This document shows positions 33,601 through 46,569 of a stretch of 64,000 nucleotides of DNA, in pieces. Position 1 is the stretch's first letter. The number at the start of each line of letters is the position of its first letter. Position numbers and translations under genes: made by a program. Location: NCBI GenBank assembly GCA_031002005.1, contig CM061921.1, positions 142,757,283-142,821,282 of the forward strand. Reading direction: 5' to 3'. The notes beneath the pieces are model-generated. The model was given only the letters and a program-made list of their open reading frames with translations. It had not been told where the DNA came from and searched no databases. The DNA comes from Vandiemenella viatica. Its lineage: Eukaryota; Arthropoda; Insecta; Orthoptera; Morabidae.

Positions 33601-34630
33601 TTCCTAACTTGGGATTTAATCAAGATAGGTGGTGGCCAATAGAAATTTGAAACAATCGATAATCCAATGGCTCATATGTAACAGGTTGGAAATAAGGTGA
33701 GAAACTGTTAATACTGTCCTGTGAGCAGTTTCATCCCTTACAATGAGAGGGGGGGGCGTGGCATTTTGCCCGCCCTGCCACCCTATTTTTATGCCACTGG
33801 ATGGTATAGTAAAGGTCACCATGTTGTTGGTAAACAGTATCATCATCATGCAATCAAATGTTTAAATTTCATCATTATTTCGGGAAACTCTGGACTTCAT
33901 CTTTTGGAAGAAAGAAGTAAAAAATTTTAAATGGAGTTATATGGACTTCATAAAAAAATTTGGATATTGAATGATTGTCGTCAGTGTGGAAGTTCAGTCA
34001 GAAATAATCTGCAATTTTATGAGGGGCTGAAGTCCAATACAGAACTCTAATTTTTTTTTTTACTTACATCTTTACGCCCAAACATACTGCATAGGAGCAA
34101 TATCATGACATTGAGAAATATGTAAAGGGCAACACAAGATTTATGTTTGAATAACCGTATTTATTGTTGCTCCCATATGATGTTCTTTTCTTTTTCTATT
34201 ACCCTTTCTTCAGCACTGAGTGTTTTTTTTATCCATGTTTTTCTTATTTTCTGGACACTGTTATCCTTTTTCTCATTTTATTTATTTATCCTACTTGATG
34301 TATTATAATAACTGCTTATTAATTGATGTCTTTATGGGTTGCAGCCAGAAAATGTTATAAATACACATTCATCTAGCATGTTCACTGTTTGAAAAAAATC
34401 AGAAGTGCACTTCAATTTACTCTCGGTTTTACAAGAAAATTGTAATTATAAGGTGTACACCCTTCCTCAATGAAAAAACAGTGCATATAAGGGCATTACA
34501 ATGTTTTATATGTGTTTGTATCTTGTTTATCAACACCATACTGCAGTCACCTATGACAAGTGGTGGTTTATTCCACAATCATAATTTTTATTTTGATAAT
34601 TTTTAGGGTTAAATTTATTATAAATCTGTT
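30602..34630. other. Intronic sequence, no gene or repeat recognised
   Basis: Four kilobases of AT-rich DNA. On the minus strand, 32000-31700 contains a TTTATATAG box, a CpG-bearing stretch and AATAAAC in the order expected of an LTR or promoter, but no matching ends or duplications were found. A G/C patch (GGGGGGGGCGTGG) lies at 33750-33775. Nothing is assigned. Confidence 0.4.
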
Positions 34631-34639
34631 TTTTTTTTC

Positions 34640-36900
34640 TTTTTTTCACTCGTGTAGAGGCACAATTGAGAGCTTGCCTTGGATTTACAGTGCCAGGACA
34701 GGAAATGGTATCTATGCAGTTCTAGTTACAGCCATTGCAGGTTTAGCAGAAACAGTAAACACATTACTTCAGGTTTCAGTAGCATATGTAGACCATTCAT
34801 GTGAGAAACACTGGTTTAAGATTTTAATTGGTCACAACCAGCACTGTACAGCAAGTTTCATGCAGAGTTTCCTAGGTTCCCACCAGTTTACCTTTTCTAT
34901 GTTCACACCAATGGCATACAAGTTGCATGATGACATTACCAACCTTGCTTGCATCCAATTAGGTAACTTTTGGTGGCAGACTCTGGAACACGCAGTGTGT
35001 GTGCCGCTCCTGCATCAATAAAAGGGCATGCTGCTACATTGTCTTTTCTTTGTTCTTTTATGCTTCATTCCTTCAATCACAGTTCACAGCCTCAGAAGTG
35101 GCAAATAGAGCATACGTGTGGCTTATGCCACAGCTAAGACAAATATATCTTGCAAGTTCCACACACCATTGCTGGGTCTGTCCAATACAAGCCTGCCCAC
35201 ATTCACATGTTACGTGGTAAATACCCTGGGTTCATAGTACCAGCTCATCCTTCACACTTCTGATCAAGTTTATAATGGTCTTCAGCTTACTCAAAATTCT
35301 TCTTAGTTTTGCACTTAATACATCCTCAAATGGAAAGACAGTAAGGCAAATGGTGTTGTTATGTTTTTCCTGTCTGTCTTCATTCCTCCCCAATACACAT
35401 CATATTTTCCCATTGCTGTAACCATTTCTTGTGAAAGTTCTATGGAGATAATGACAATCTGGCTGCAGAGTTGGACTCTTCACGCTTTATGTCTATGGGT
35501 GATCAGAAGTGGGTTGTGTAAAGTGAGGTTGTGACAGTTGTTAGCATTCGAGTGTACTGTGGTCTGGTTGGTCTTATGATAAACCAACTGTCCCAGTGTC
35601 CCATCAGTGCATTCTTTTTACTGAAACATCCTGAAAAGACAGGCAACTGCCATATTCCAACACCATGGTGAACTGATTATTCTGATGGATCACCTTCAAA
35701 TGTGCCATATCACAAAAGTGTGGTCAACATGACTATATAAACATTTTGGCTGTATGTATGACTTGTTTGGTGCTTTCTCCTCAAAGGATTCCATGAAAAA
35801 ATTGGGTATAACTGGTGATAATTGTGAATCCATTGCTTCCACACCCATTTGTTCATAATACTCTCCTTCAAACCAGAAGTAGGTGGTTGTCAGAGTTTGG
35901 TGGAACAAACTGATCATTATTTGATCAAAATGCCTTCTTAAAAGTTCTGAATTGGTTGTCAAGGAAACCTGATAATTAAAGATACAACATCATTCTTACC
36001 ACTAGATCACCTGGTTTAAACTTCATGCTGTCCAAGATCTCCACAAATTCATTGGAGTTATGTACATAGTGATGGCAATTCCATACTAAAGTACTCAGAA
36101 AGTCCTTAAAGTATTTGGCCAGGAGATATGTTGGGCAATCTACTGTACTTGCAATGGATTGCATTGGCAGTCCTTCTTTGTGAAGAAGTCTATATGGCTG
36201 ATGAAGCAATGGAGTGAAGGGTTGAAAGCACCTCATTAAATCATCTGGGAGTTCTCAGTAGCATAGCTGCTTAGACATCATTTTGGTATAAGGTTTCAGG
36301 TAATCTTGTACGCCTGATCCTCTAAAAGTTATACCATTCTTCTGTTATAGTCCACCTTGTCTACTACCACCATGTAGTTTCCGTTCTCCACTGAAGAATT
36401 CCTATATTGTCACCATTCTTTAGCTCCTGTAATTTGTGCCATTCTTCCCTGGAGATGGTTGATTTTGGTAGTCAGCATGTGTTGTATCTGATGTCCTCCA
36501 CTTCTTCTGAGGTAGTATGCCAGTTGAAATTTATACATCTCTGATGATTTACATATTTTTCCCCCCCTTATGATTTTATGCCTCATCAAGGTACACTTGA
36601 TAAAACTGACATTGCAGTGTCCAGCTTTCCATTTTGAGAGAATGATGATTGTTTGTGTGGGAACATGTGGCTCAGGGGAACATTTGACTGACAGCTGTTC
36701 AAATTTTGAACACTGTTTGGTCAACACTCGGTGTTGGAGCAAAAAACTATAAGCAGTGCTACTGCCATCCACCCAATGCCAGGCATCCATTACCAAGCAT
36801 CCACAGAAAAGGCATTTGCTATGTGCTGATGACATGAAAGCAGTATCTTACGCACATAATTTTTGAAGTTGTGGTCAAAGTAATGGGATGATATATTCTG
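34640..36900 (-). pseudogene. Penelope-like element relic (RT plus GIY-YIG), minus strand
   Basis: Minus-strand pieces in order: RT blocks PYRLLHKEGLPMQSIASTVD and CPTYLLAKYFKDFLSTLVWN, NSNEFVEILDSMKFKPGDLV (36236-35976); TTTYFWFEGEYYEQMGVEAM, DSQLSPVIPNFFMESFE and SHVDHTFVIW (35962-35696); then GIYHVTCECGQACIGQTQ near 35227-35174, a GIY-YIG nuclease motif. RT followed by GIY-YIG is diagnostic of Penelope-like elements. The RT motif normally RYVDDTF reads SHVDHTF, losing a catalytic Asp. Several frameshifts and stops. Confidence 0.82.
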
Positions 36901-37019
36901 ACAAACTGTGGCGAAAGGCCAGGGTGCACAGAAACGTAGCCTTTTTATTCATTGTATTGTTCAGCTCTCACAACCACCTATTTCTAGTTCGAATGACAAT
37001 ATTATAAGCAAGTGAATGG

Positions 37020-38170
37020 ATTATAAAAAAGTCAACCATTATCATCAGTGGTTGGCAATTTCTTCATGGAGCCCTTTGAGGAGGAAGCACTTAACTACGC
37101 ATCACTTCAGCCAACATGTTTCTATTGGTATGTTGACAACAGGGTAAAAAAAGCTTCGAACAATTCCTGGTACATTTGAATGTGATCCATCAGAATTTTT
37201 AGTTCACCATGCAGATGTAAGATGATTGTGTTTTCTGGTATTTTAGTGAAAAATTACAGCCTTTGTTTAAGTCCAACCCACACCAACCCGTACATAATTG
37301 CTAACAGCTGTCTCTGCCCTCACAAAACAGTAAAGATCTAACATGTTCATAACTCGGCTGCAGAATTTGACTACCTTTGTAGATCATTCACATGACGTGG
37401 TTGCAAAAAGAAACACAATTGATGCACAGTGAGGAAATGCAAAGACACAGAAAAGGCTTGATGACCTCAAGGGCCTTGCCATCCTTCTGTTTATGGGTGC
37501 TTTATGTGCAGGAATAGGGAAAATTTTCAGTAAGCATGAGGACCATCTTCAGACCACTGATGAAAATTAGAAGCTTGGTCAGAAGTGTGAAGAATAACAT
37601 GGTACCATGAACAGCAGGATTGTGATTGTGATTGTGGGAGGGCTTTTATTGGAAAGAACTGGCATTGTATTGTTCAGTGCTGCATGGAGCATGCAAAAAA
37701 TGTTTGCCTGGATCTGGTGCAAAAACAGCATTGGCACAATACAACATCCAGGATGGGCACACTTTTAATTTGAAGTAACAAGGATTTTAGCCCAGGCCAA
37801 ACACTACTGGGACAGTATTGTCTCAGAAGCCATTGTGAGAGCAGAACAGTTGATCACTTGGTGAACAGGGATACAGCATACCAATTTGGTATGGCCTAGA
37901 ACCTGGCAATCAAATTGTCAAAAGGAGCAATGTGGAAGACAGGAATGATGCCACCAGCCAATGTTCGACAGTGAACGTTTGCCAAATATGAGCATTTGAC
38001 TTGTGGTGGAGGTGAATAGTTGCCCCCTACCTCTATACAAGACATCGCCTGCATTACCAGCTTGCCACTTTACTTCAGTTAGTTGAAAATGAGAGCAGAG
38101 AATTGGTCCTTCAATACACCCCAGGAGTATGACATTTTGACATGATTAGAAGCTCAAGAATGTTTGATCA
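37020..38170 (+). pseudogene. Second Penelope-like relic, plus strand, divergent from the first
   Basis: Plus-strand FFMEPFEEEALNYASLQPTC followed by YWYVDNRV (RT motif with D to N) near 37060-37170. Later QAKHYWDSIVSEAIVRAEQL near 37790-37860 and WPRTWQ near 37890 correspond to the conserved region after the RT in Penelope-like proteins (R.LA.....W.R...EAIEI). No GIY-YIG domain could be located. It stands head-to-head with the minus-strand relic. Confidence 0.7.
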
Positions 38171-38274
38171 AACACCTCAATCTAGCAAAATAAAAATGTT
38201 TTAAAGAAGTGTTAGGAATAGAAAAATGGAACAAATTAAGAAAATTACAAAAAAATACCACAATTATGCAGACA

Positions 38275-38521
38275 ATTTTTTTAAAAAAATTTTTTTGCTT
38301 ACGGCTTTACGCCTCATTGACATCAAGTTCATTAAAGGTGGGATGGGACTAGGGACAAGGAATGGGAAGGAATATGGCCATGGCTCTTTTGAAGGAAGCA
38401 TCCCGGCATTCGCCTGAAGTGATATGGGGGAAACCATGCAAAACCCAAATCTGGACGCCCGGACGGGGATTCGAACCGGCATCATCCTGAATGCGAGGGG
38501 CCACACACCCACCATGCTCAG
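38275..38521 (-). repeat. SINE, 8-bp target duplication
   Basis: Flanked by TGCAGACA (38267-38274, 38522-38529). B-box complement GGGATTCGAACC, body GGAAGCATCCCGGCATTCGC, T-rich tail at the left. Confidence 0.88.
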
Positions 38522-38559
38522 TGCAGACAGTGAGATAATATCTGGACTATGGCTTAATA

Positions 38560-39890
38560 AGATAATAGAAAGTCACAACATTATGAAGTATAACTGAATT
38601 GAAATGAGCAAGTCAGTTATAAGACACTTCAAGCAATTGAAGGGAAGGTTTAAAAATGTAAAAGTGATACCACCAAAGACACCTTAAAAACCACAGATCA
38701 CTCATAGGTATAGTTTGTAGACTGAAAGTGAACAGACACAAAAATAGGATAGAATATTTAGGGTGTGGAGCCTAAATGACAGCATAAAAATGCTGGAGTA
38801 TCAGGAGAAACAGAAAAATAAAATTCAAAGAGAGAACCAAAAAAGGCAGAGCAGGAATGGTAGATCTTAAAGATGCTATTCTGGAGCAAAAAACAAATGT
38901 GTGCTACAGAATTGGTGATGAAAGGGACACAAGGAGAACCTGTGGTGGAGAAAAAGAGTAAAAAATGTGGAAGAAGAGCACTGAGTTTAGGAAGAGGATC
39001 ATGAAGTTACAAAAGAATACAGAAGAAGAATATAAAAAGAACAAGAAAGAAGAAACAAATGAGATGGTTTATTTAAAATTTAAAAATTGTGAAACGACTT
39101 GAAAGCTGAACTCCATGAATAAACAACAGAAATAAATACTTCTAAACAGATTAAAGAAGAACTAAAGGTAATAAATTGCAAAAATACTCTAAAATAATGG
39201 ATAATTATTGAAATACATTTATTTGTGAAGTAAGGGTATAAGCTAACCCCATTGCTATTTAGTGCTGAATGATATCATGGGAAGTGTTAAAAAAAAAAAA
39301 ACATAACTTTGCAAATAAGCTATTATCTTGGAACATTAGTGCACAAAATACAAAACAAGCAACTGCAAGTATTTTTAGAAAAATTTACAGACAGCTGGAA
39401 TGAAATTCAGTGAAGGAACTGCCGAAACAGTTGTAACATGATGATAAGGTTAAGCTACTGGCTTAGAACTGAAAACATATAGGAGTTTTAAATATCTTTT
39501 GAATGTAATAGAAGAGACAGGAAAATCAGAAAATAGACATAATAGAGTGCAACAGGAAAAAGCATTATACCAGCAATTACAACATTTGAAACGGCACTCC
39601 TCTGAACTGTAAAAATGTGACGTAGGAAATACTTTTTCTTTCAATACTACTGCATGGGTTGGAGACATGGTAACAAAGAGAAGGCATGAGAACAAGAGCT
39701 AAGCAACAGAAATGAGATTCCTCAGAAATATTATATAGATGAGGAGGGTGAGACAAATGAAGTGAAGGAGCATTCAGTGTTGTGGAGAGAAGAGGATGGA
39801 AAGAGGAAGGAGTGAAAGAGAAGATGCTCTGAACTATCAGAAACCACTGGAGAGGAATTTGGTCTCTAACTGGGAATATGCTTTGGTAAC
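38560..39890 (+). pseudogene. LINE ORF2 C-terminal relic
   Basis: A/G-rich degenerate sequence. Near 39440-39850 the plus strand reads like the end of a LINE RT: KTYRSFKYLLN, LHGLETW (YG.ETW block near 39650-39670) and a region after 39690 corresponding to EMRFLRRI...R..RI. Upstream, RRCRKVKNVEEEH-like charged pieces are not assignable. No intact frame. Confidence 0.5.
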
Positions 39891-39910
39891 AGTTCTGAAT
39901 TGTTTATTTC

Positions 39911-40073
39911 ACTGTAAAAAAACCATCTTGGGATTCCAGCCGCATCAAAGTTGAATTGTCTGGCGACATTTCAGAAGCTGGCACTGCTGCCATTGTTATG
40001 CCCCCTTAACATCACCAGATGAATCATCTTTGATGCGGCTTGAATCCCGAGAAATTTTTCTACAGTATTGCCA
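39911..40073. repeat. Palindromic (hairpin) repeat
   Basis: Arms GGGATTCCAGCCGCATCAAAG and its complement CTTTGATGCGGCTTGAATCCC enclose ~80 bp containing GGCGACATTTCAGAAGCTGG. The outer flanks also pair (CTGTAAAAAAACC against TTTTTCTACAG). It resembles the CGACRTTTC hairpin in the foldback arms and may be a MITE-like family. Confidence 0.6.
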
Positions 40074-40079
40074 CCGTGA

Positions 40080-41080
40080 AAATGTACATAGTTGATTCAA
40101 TGTTTGAAGTCAACTCATTAACTTTAATATGGCAACCTGAGAAGTTTATTATTTTCTTTTTGTCTCATATAAATAAAAATTATACCTGTTTAAAAGTTAC
40201 CTTATATATATTAATATAGACATTTGTGCAATAATTACCAAAGGAAGGTTCATTGCATGCTAGCCAGATAGACAACAAACATAATAGAGTGAAACAGGGA
40301 ACAGCATTCTACTAGTAATTAGAGCCAAATAATTAAAGCAGTACTAATTTGGCAGTTACCAACTGAAGCGAGTTTAAGAAAACCTATTTACAATATAGGA
40401 AAATACATTAGACATTTTTTTTCCTTTTGATACCCCTGTCATACATTCTGCCACACTGCAGTATCCTCAACAACTAAAAAGTTCATTCTGGCCTGTAGTG
40501 GTTTCACAATCCAACTTCATGATCACACTAAAAAATCGTAAAAAAATTGTGAAATGTGAAATATAAGTGATATCTAATTATAATAACCTCACCAAAAAAT
40601 CACTGATCTCTGCTGACAAATCTATTCTGCTGTTACTTCCAGCAAAAATAATGCACATTGAAGTGACACCTTTTATGTGAGTATATGATCTACAGTTTAG
40701 TTTACTGTTACCAAAAGGATGATTAGTTATTTGATTGGTAATCCAAACTTTTGTTTAGCATATACTACACAAGGATTCAATAAAGACTTTTCAAAGTAAA
40801 TTGTTATTTTAACTATGCAAACATATAACATTTGACTCATTTACATTCTCCCATAAATACTGTGTGTTAGCATTCATTTCATTTTTTTGTTTTTTGTTTT
40901 TTGTTATAACACACATCCTGCCCTCAACTTTGACAATTTACTATTTATAGCCTTGCTGTAATTGGTATTACTGATAGCACTATTTACTTCTCCCTCATTA
41001 CTGTCAAAATAAATTAATTAGAATTTTTCAAAATATTATGTATCATTTTGCACCAAGAATAATCTAAAGCAAATGTTCTT
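40080..41080. other. Intronic sequence, nothing recognised
   Basis: AT-rich end of the 11.2 kb intron, next to the D2 exon; no coding or repeat signal seen. Confidence 0.45.
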
Positions 41081-41082
41081 AC

Positions 41083-41251
41083 CTTGAAACCAAGTAGCAT
41101 TGATATAATCACTACCATCTACTCCAGGTTTTGGCGTTAAATGTACTCTTGAACTTTCAATAGGCAGTATGCCAGATCTGTTTTTGGCCTGGTTGCAGGA
41201 TTTGTTGGCTGACACCAGATTAAAGTCTTTTGGTTGGAATGAAACAACAAG
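41083..41251 (-). CDS. Ptp99A: Ptp99A-like exon: start of D2
   Basis: 169-nt exon, acceptor TTTTCAG|CTT, donor CAAG|GTAAG, phase 1 at its end. It encodes the beginning of the membrane-distal D2 domain: SFQPKDFNLVSANKSCN, the KNRSGILPIESSRVHL segment (counterpart of the KNRY motif, here KNRS) and DGSDYINATWFQ, the conserved DYINA strand. The Tyr of the KNRY substrate-recognition loop is Ser, an early sign that D2 does not bind phosphotyrosine in the usual way. The same features are known from Drosophila Ptp99A D2. Confidence 0.94.
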
Positions 41252-42918
41252 CTGAAAAGGTGATAAAAAATACATTCCTATGTAATTGTTCAAGGAAATA
41301 AATGTTCAACTTTTTTTTATAAGAAGTGGATGAAATCAACAAATTGATAACTAATGGCATTTAAATTGCACAGCTTAAGGTAACAATATAGTAGAATGAA
41401 TGTTTTGAATGTGAAAGGATAAGTGACCAAGGCAAGTATATTTGCTATGTCTGTTTCTCTATGGGAACAGGTACAATGCATTTGAGTAAAAACTCTCAGA
41501 ACTAAAAACTGCAGACACTTTGGTCTTTTATTATTGTCTTAAGTGGTGAACTGCATTAATTTTAAATTTTCTGGCTGAGGGCTATGGAAACATTTTTAGC
41601 CACGAGTTAACAGTCACTTCCTTTAGGCAACAGACAAACATTTTGTACTTACCGGTATGTCTATTTCATGAGAGGATTATGGGATGAAGGATTTATCATG
41701 TAACTTCCCAGACTTTTCTATCATTTCATAAAGGCACATCTAGAATAAATGAAGATGTTTGTATAGTGAATTTTCTGGTGGTAATCTACATAATCTTGAA
41801 ACTAAAGGTACATTGTACTGGACATCTAGAATACTCGTGAAAACCTAGGATGCAATGTAGTTGGTGTTGAGTCAGATATGCAGTAAGCTTTGAATCTCAA
41901 CAGTAATTAAATAACTTCACTGCATTCCTCCTGCCCATCCCTCTCTCCATGCCCCCTATTGACAATAACAAGATGCAACCATTATTTTGCACCACATTAC
42001 TTTTTGCTCTGTAAACAAGGATACGGTACAATTAATAATTTAAAGATTAACTTTGAAATGGGAGAGGAATATTTGATAGTTGTAAGTCAGAACTATCAAT
42101 TAATGATTAGCCTACATCCAATATTATTATGAAATTACTCTAGCACATGTATGTGCTCCCATTATCAATGTAGATAAATCATAAATTGTGGATACTTTTT
42201 GTCACATTGTACTGGCACTCATGATTTACAGTGAATTCGAAACAAAGTATTTATTATTTTGTGTAAAATTCTATTGATTTCTGTAGATTTGCTTTATTTT
42301 AAGTTTCAACTACAATGGATGAAGTCTTTATGCAACACTAAAGCTGTTTCTCAAGTAGTGTTAACTGTAATAATCAGGTTTATGTATTCTAATAATAGGT
42401 GGGAGAGTAAAATAAATACTGCAAAGCCATGAAATGAGTTATCTGTTTGGTCTTCGATTTTATTCAAACACAAATAACTATATTTACCCATTGATTCTTG
42501 ACATTCCAAGTATAGAATTTTATTTACTGGACAAATTGTTAAATCCATTAGTAATCTTTTTTTTTATGAAGTTTTTTGGCCTAAATAGCAAAATTGATAA
42601 CAGAGAAGATAATTTATGAGGGCTATAAAATATTATCCCTATTTTTATCTCTCTCAAAGAAAGGAACACAAAAATTATTTTGGAATAACTGGGTGTTTTA
42701 TTGGTATGTTTTTACAGCAACTGGCCAACATTTGCACCTTATCAAAACAATTTTTTGGTATCAATTCAAAATATGTCTCTAAAAGACATAATTAGTCAGC
42801 TGACTGCTGTGCTTTTCACCATGCTGATTTTAATCACTGCCTAGGAACTAAGCAAACTAATGAATATTTAGTTGTTCATAGTGTCCTCCTTGCAAACAGA
42901 AGTTAGCTAAAGGCTCAC
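41252..42918. other. Intronic sequence, nothing recognised
   Basis: AT-rich; short random ORFs only. Confidence 0.45.
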
Positions 42919-42928
42919 AGTCAATGTA

Positions 42929-43168
42929 TTGCTCATGGTTTAATGCCTCATTGATGTTTAGGTCATTAGAGGTGGGAAAGGATTGGTGCAAGGAGAGGGA
43001 AGGAATTCAGCCACAGCATATCTGAAGGAAGCATCCCAGCATTCGCCAGGAGTAATTTTTGGAAAAACCATGGAAAATCCAAATCTGGATGCCCAGATGT
43101 GTATTCGAACTCACGTCCTCCTGAATGCAAGGCCAGAGCATTACCACTCAACCACCATGCTCAGTCAT
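42929..43168 (-). repeat. SINE, 10-bp target duplication
   Basis: Flanked by AGTCAATGTA (42919-42928, 43169-43178). Contains TTTAGGTCATTAGAGGTGGG, GGAAGCATCCCAGCATTCGC and GTATTCGAACTCACGTCC; head complement CACCATGCTCAGT. No long T tail. Confidence 0.88.
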
Positions 43169-43178
43169 AGTCAATGTA

Positions 43179-44760
43179 ATTTCATTCCACTCTGTGAAAA
43201 ACAGTACAGTAGTGAAGCACACTTTAGCACTGTACCAACAAAAGAACCATATTTATATTCCTAGGAACATAGTGATTCACTTATCTGTTTGAACTTTAGT
43301 TACAGGCAAAGGAAATGATGCTCAGTGAACTATGCAAGCAAAATGACATTTGGTTGTTCATTGTGCCTTCTTTAAAAAGAGAGGTAAACTTATGATGCAT
43401 GTTCAAGATAATTTCATTTTATGTTGTGATTTATAACTGGAGAACACTTTCTCATTGTAGAACACTCTGGCATTGTAGCTATACAATAACTACTTTTTAT
43501 AATCCTATCAAAGTAGTACTGCACCATCTATCTGAATTTTATTTAAACAGAAATTGAAATATGCTCAGTAGTTTATCATTTTAAGGAGAGGGGGTAAAAT
43601 CATCAACTACAACAATAGATGGTGTGACAGGTGAAACAAGCATATTACATTACATAAAAAAATTTGGGGGTGGGAGGGAAGGAGCAAGATATTTTGACAG
43701 TAAGAATGATGTTTATGGCTGTAGACTAGGTTAGTATCAATATGATGTAGTCATGTTATCATACTAACTTCTGATTAGGAACAATTAAAAAAATTTACTT
43801 TCATGATTCCACTGTATGTGTATCTGTTTTTACTACTCTTCCATGGTAAGCCACTGTTACATTTTCAGTTCTAAACAGTGTTTTAAACATTTGTAATAAA
43901 CTCTCATGGTGTTCTGTTAGAGAACTTTATATTTTTGGGTAGACGTAAGGATATATCAGTGTTCCATATGTGTAACAGATGTTGCCCAGTATCTTTACCA
44001 GAACAGGTGATACAACAATGTAAAAACAACAACCCATGTTGGTTTTGCCACTATGAATCTTGAGTGTATTGCATTCTGATAAAATGAACAATTATATAAG
44101 AGTCATCGTAAATTATATGTATCTCTAAATGAACAACAGATTCACATAAAGCTAAACTAAAAAGCATTAAATAACTAGATAGTTGCTGAGTTTGTAATTA
44201 CTAAAGCTCTGTGAAAATTCCTATTTTAAATTCATAATAAGTACTGTACCCAATTGCAGACAAGTGTCTTTAACTTTCATTTTCTCCTTTTTTTTAAAAA
44301 AAATGAAGAGTTTTTATTATGTATTTATACTATTCTCTGATATAATCATTGAATTGTTCACCTCTCTATGTCATATACGTTATATGTTTTTGATCCACTT
44401 CCAGTGACATCTGCGATCAGGGTGACACATCTACATCCTATCCTCTATATCCTGTTAGATAGATCCTCTACACACAATCGAAATATGAAATAAATTAATA
44501 TTTCACATCTCCAAATCATTGCTCACAGTTTATCTACATTCCTTGACAAGGGTGTGCATTGTAACGGGTGTTAAGCACTAAAACTACATATTCTGCTTCC
44601 CTCCTTATGCATTCCCAGTACTAACGGTACAAGGATTCTCCTTCATTTATGCTGTTTATAGTAATTTAATTTCACCTAAGAATTTCACTATGATCAAGCA
44701 TTTAATATGATCCAAGGTTGCTGCAGCAGAATTTACAAAATATCATTCACTGGTTTAGGC
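43179..44760. other. Intronic sequence, nothing recognised
   Basis: No ORF, repeat boundary or RNA signal that I can support. Confidence 0.4.
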
Positions 44761-44779
44761 AGGTTATTATACTTTCCTT

Positions 44780-45420
44780 CCACGAAAATTTTAATCTGTG
44801 CAATTTTCAAGTACTTTTTTTTCTCTTCTAATGGTAAGTAACAGAAAGGGATCAATTTCAAATGCAAACTCTGATAATAGTCTTACTGGAATGCCATCAT
44901 GGCCCAGTGCCTCTCCTTATTTAAAACTCACATGTTATTTAACATCCCAAAAATGTCTGTTATTATTAAGTTCATTTCTACTCATAAACTACAGGAACAA
45001 CCCACATGAAATCTGCATTGTCTTTAGAAAAAAGTTTTTGAATTTGGCTTTAAGTATTCCGATTTCAATGTAATTTCCATCAATCTCATATTGTTGTATA
45101 TTATTATTAAATCAAGGGTCAACACTATTTGTCACTTTAATTGGAATTTCTAATCATTTCTTATGAGCTGAAATTGTTAAATGCTTTATTCACTGCAGTT
45201 TTTTACTTATCCTCTGAATTCAATAAAGCTCTTCAAGTTCTTCCTTCCTCAGGAATTTTGTAACCTGTGTGTACCCTCATTTGCCTTCTACAGCATTTTT
45301 TTCTTATTAAAAATTTTCTTTAAAGATTTATCAAACTTGTAAATGATCCATTCCTTTCTCATTCAGGTGTTGGCCATATATCTGCAGTTACAGCTCTGTG
45401 ACCGCTTATTCCTATGGTTA
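44780..45420 (-). pseudogene. LINE ORF2 linker/RT relic
   Basis: Minus-strand fragments AVNKAFNNFSS, IEIGILKAKFKNFFL and, near 44908-44870, GHDGIPVRLLSEF, which corresponds to the (G)PDGIP..LLKE block just before RT motif 1 in LINEs. Heavily decayed. Confidence 0.5.
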
Positions 45421-45775
45421 TTGATACCTCTTAGCACAAGTAAAGCCAATTTATAACCACAAGATATAACATGGTTCCATTAACATTAAGACACCATTAC
45501 AAGTCACTAATCAGCTGTTTCATGTATAAATCAAATCATACACTGATATAATTTTTGTGCAGTCTTATCAGTGCCATCAAATTTATGGGCATAATTAATC
45601 CAATTGATAGAAGATTGACTAAAATAAGTGATCAGTAATACTGTATGATCAAGAAATTTGCAGATCATATCCTTTATATTCCGTCTCAGTGCATCAGTGT
45701 TTTTAACCTACAATTGTTTAGTAAATAATTTTGATTTAGAGTAAAGGAAATAAAAATATATCTGACAATACTTAC

Positions 45776-46076
45776 CTCAAACTGTATATCCAGCATTTTC
45801 ACATCCTCCAATTTTTGCTCACCATCACTATCACAGACTTGAAGATTATGAACATACTGGGGCAGTGTTGCTCGACTGATATTAGTTTCTCCACTCTCAA
45901 TTGCTTCAAGCAGAGCATCATGAATGAAAATATATTGTTCTTCTGTTTGAACTAAGAAGTTCCTTTGTGTTCGAATATGTCGCAGAAATCCAAAAATATT
46001 TACTTCTCCCTTGGCTCGAATTTGTTTCAACATAGCATCAAGAACTATGTATGTCCCTGTCCTGCCGACTCCAGCA
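45776..46076 (-). CDS. Ptp99A: Ptp99A-like exon: D1 signature loop and C-terminal half, D1-D2 linker
   Basis: 301-nt exon. Its first base completes a split Ser codon and gives the signature [12 protein letters not shown] with the preceding exon, so D1 keeps both catalytic Cys and Arg. It continues through [10 protein letters not shown], a [17 protein letters not shown] helix and the Q-loop segment [16 protein letters not shown] typical of receptor PTPs. It ends in an acidic linker ([16 protein letters not shown]) leading to D2. Donor GAG|GTAAGT, phase 0. All the residues that define a working PTP core are present, so D1 is predicted active. A conserved exon of this length embedded in decayed repeats indicates purifying selection. 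Confidence 0.96.
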
Positions 46077-46429
46077 CTGAAACCAATTATTTAATCAAAT
46101 TTTTACACTACACTCACTATAGCAGACAATAGATGACACCTTCTTTTTTAGGCAGTAATATTAGCGCAAAGCAAAATGATTTTTCTTTATGAAAACTTTG
46201 TTATTTTTATTACCATCACTAAGCATTTCCTTTTTTTGTGGTTTATCTGTCACATCCCCCGAATGCTGTGCTTATTTGAAAGCAAGGCTTCACCTACTAC
46301 CAGCTTGCTACACCCATTGTAGTTTTGATGGGGAAGATGACATGTTGCATCTGTCCATGAAACGTTTAACTTGTTTTGTGAGTGACAAATGTATTTTTAT
46401 TTGTGAAATGTGTAATTTATGAAGTAGAG

Positions 46430-46560
46430 ATAAAGGACTACCCCAGCATTCACCTATGTGATTGTGGAAAATTGCCTAAAAACTGCAATCAGGATAGCTG
46501 GCATGCCAAGCCCAGAATTTGTGCCTAGGCCCATTGTACCTTAATGTGTACAGCCACACT
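46430..46560 (-). repeat. Fragment of a second SINE family
   Basis: CCAGCATTCACCTATGTGATTGTGGAAAATTGCCTAAAAACTG is a block I recall from another orthopteroid tRNA-SINE (GTGATTGTGGAAAACCGCCT type). Only this part is recognisable and the boundaries are uncertain. Confidence 0.45.
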
Positions 46561-46569
46561 GGTGAGTCT

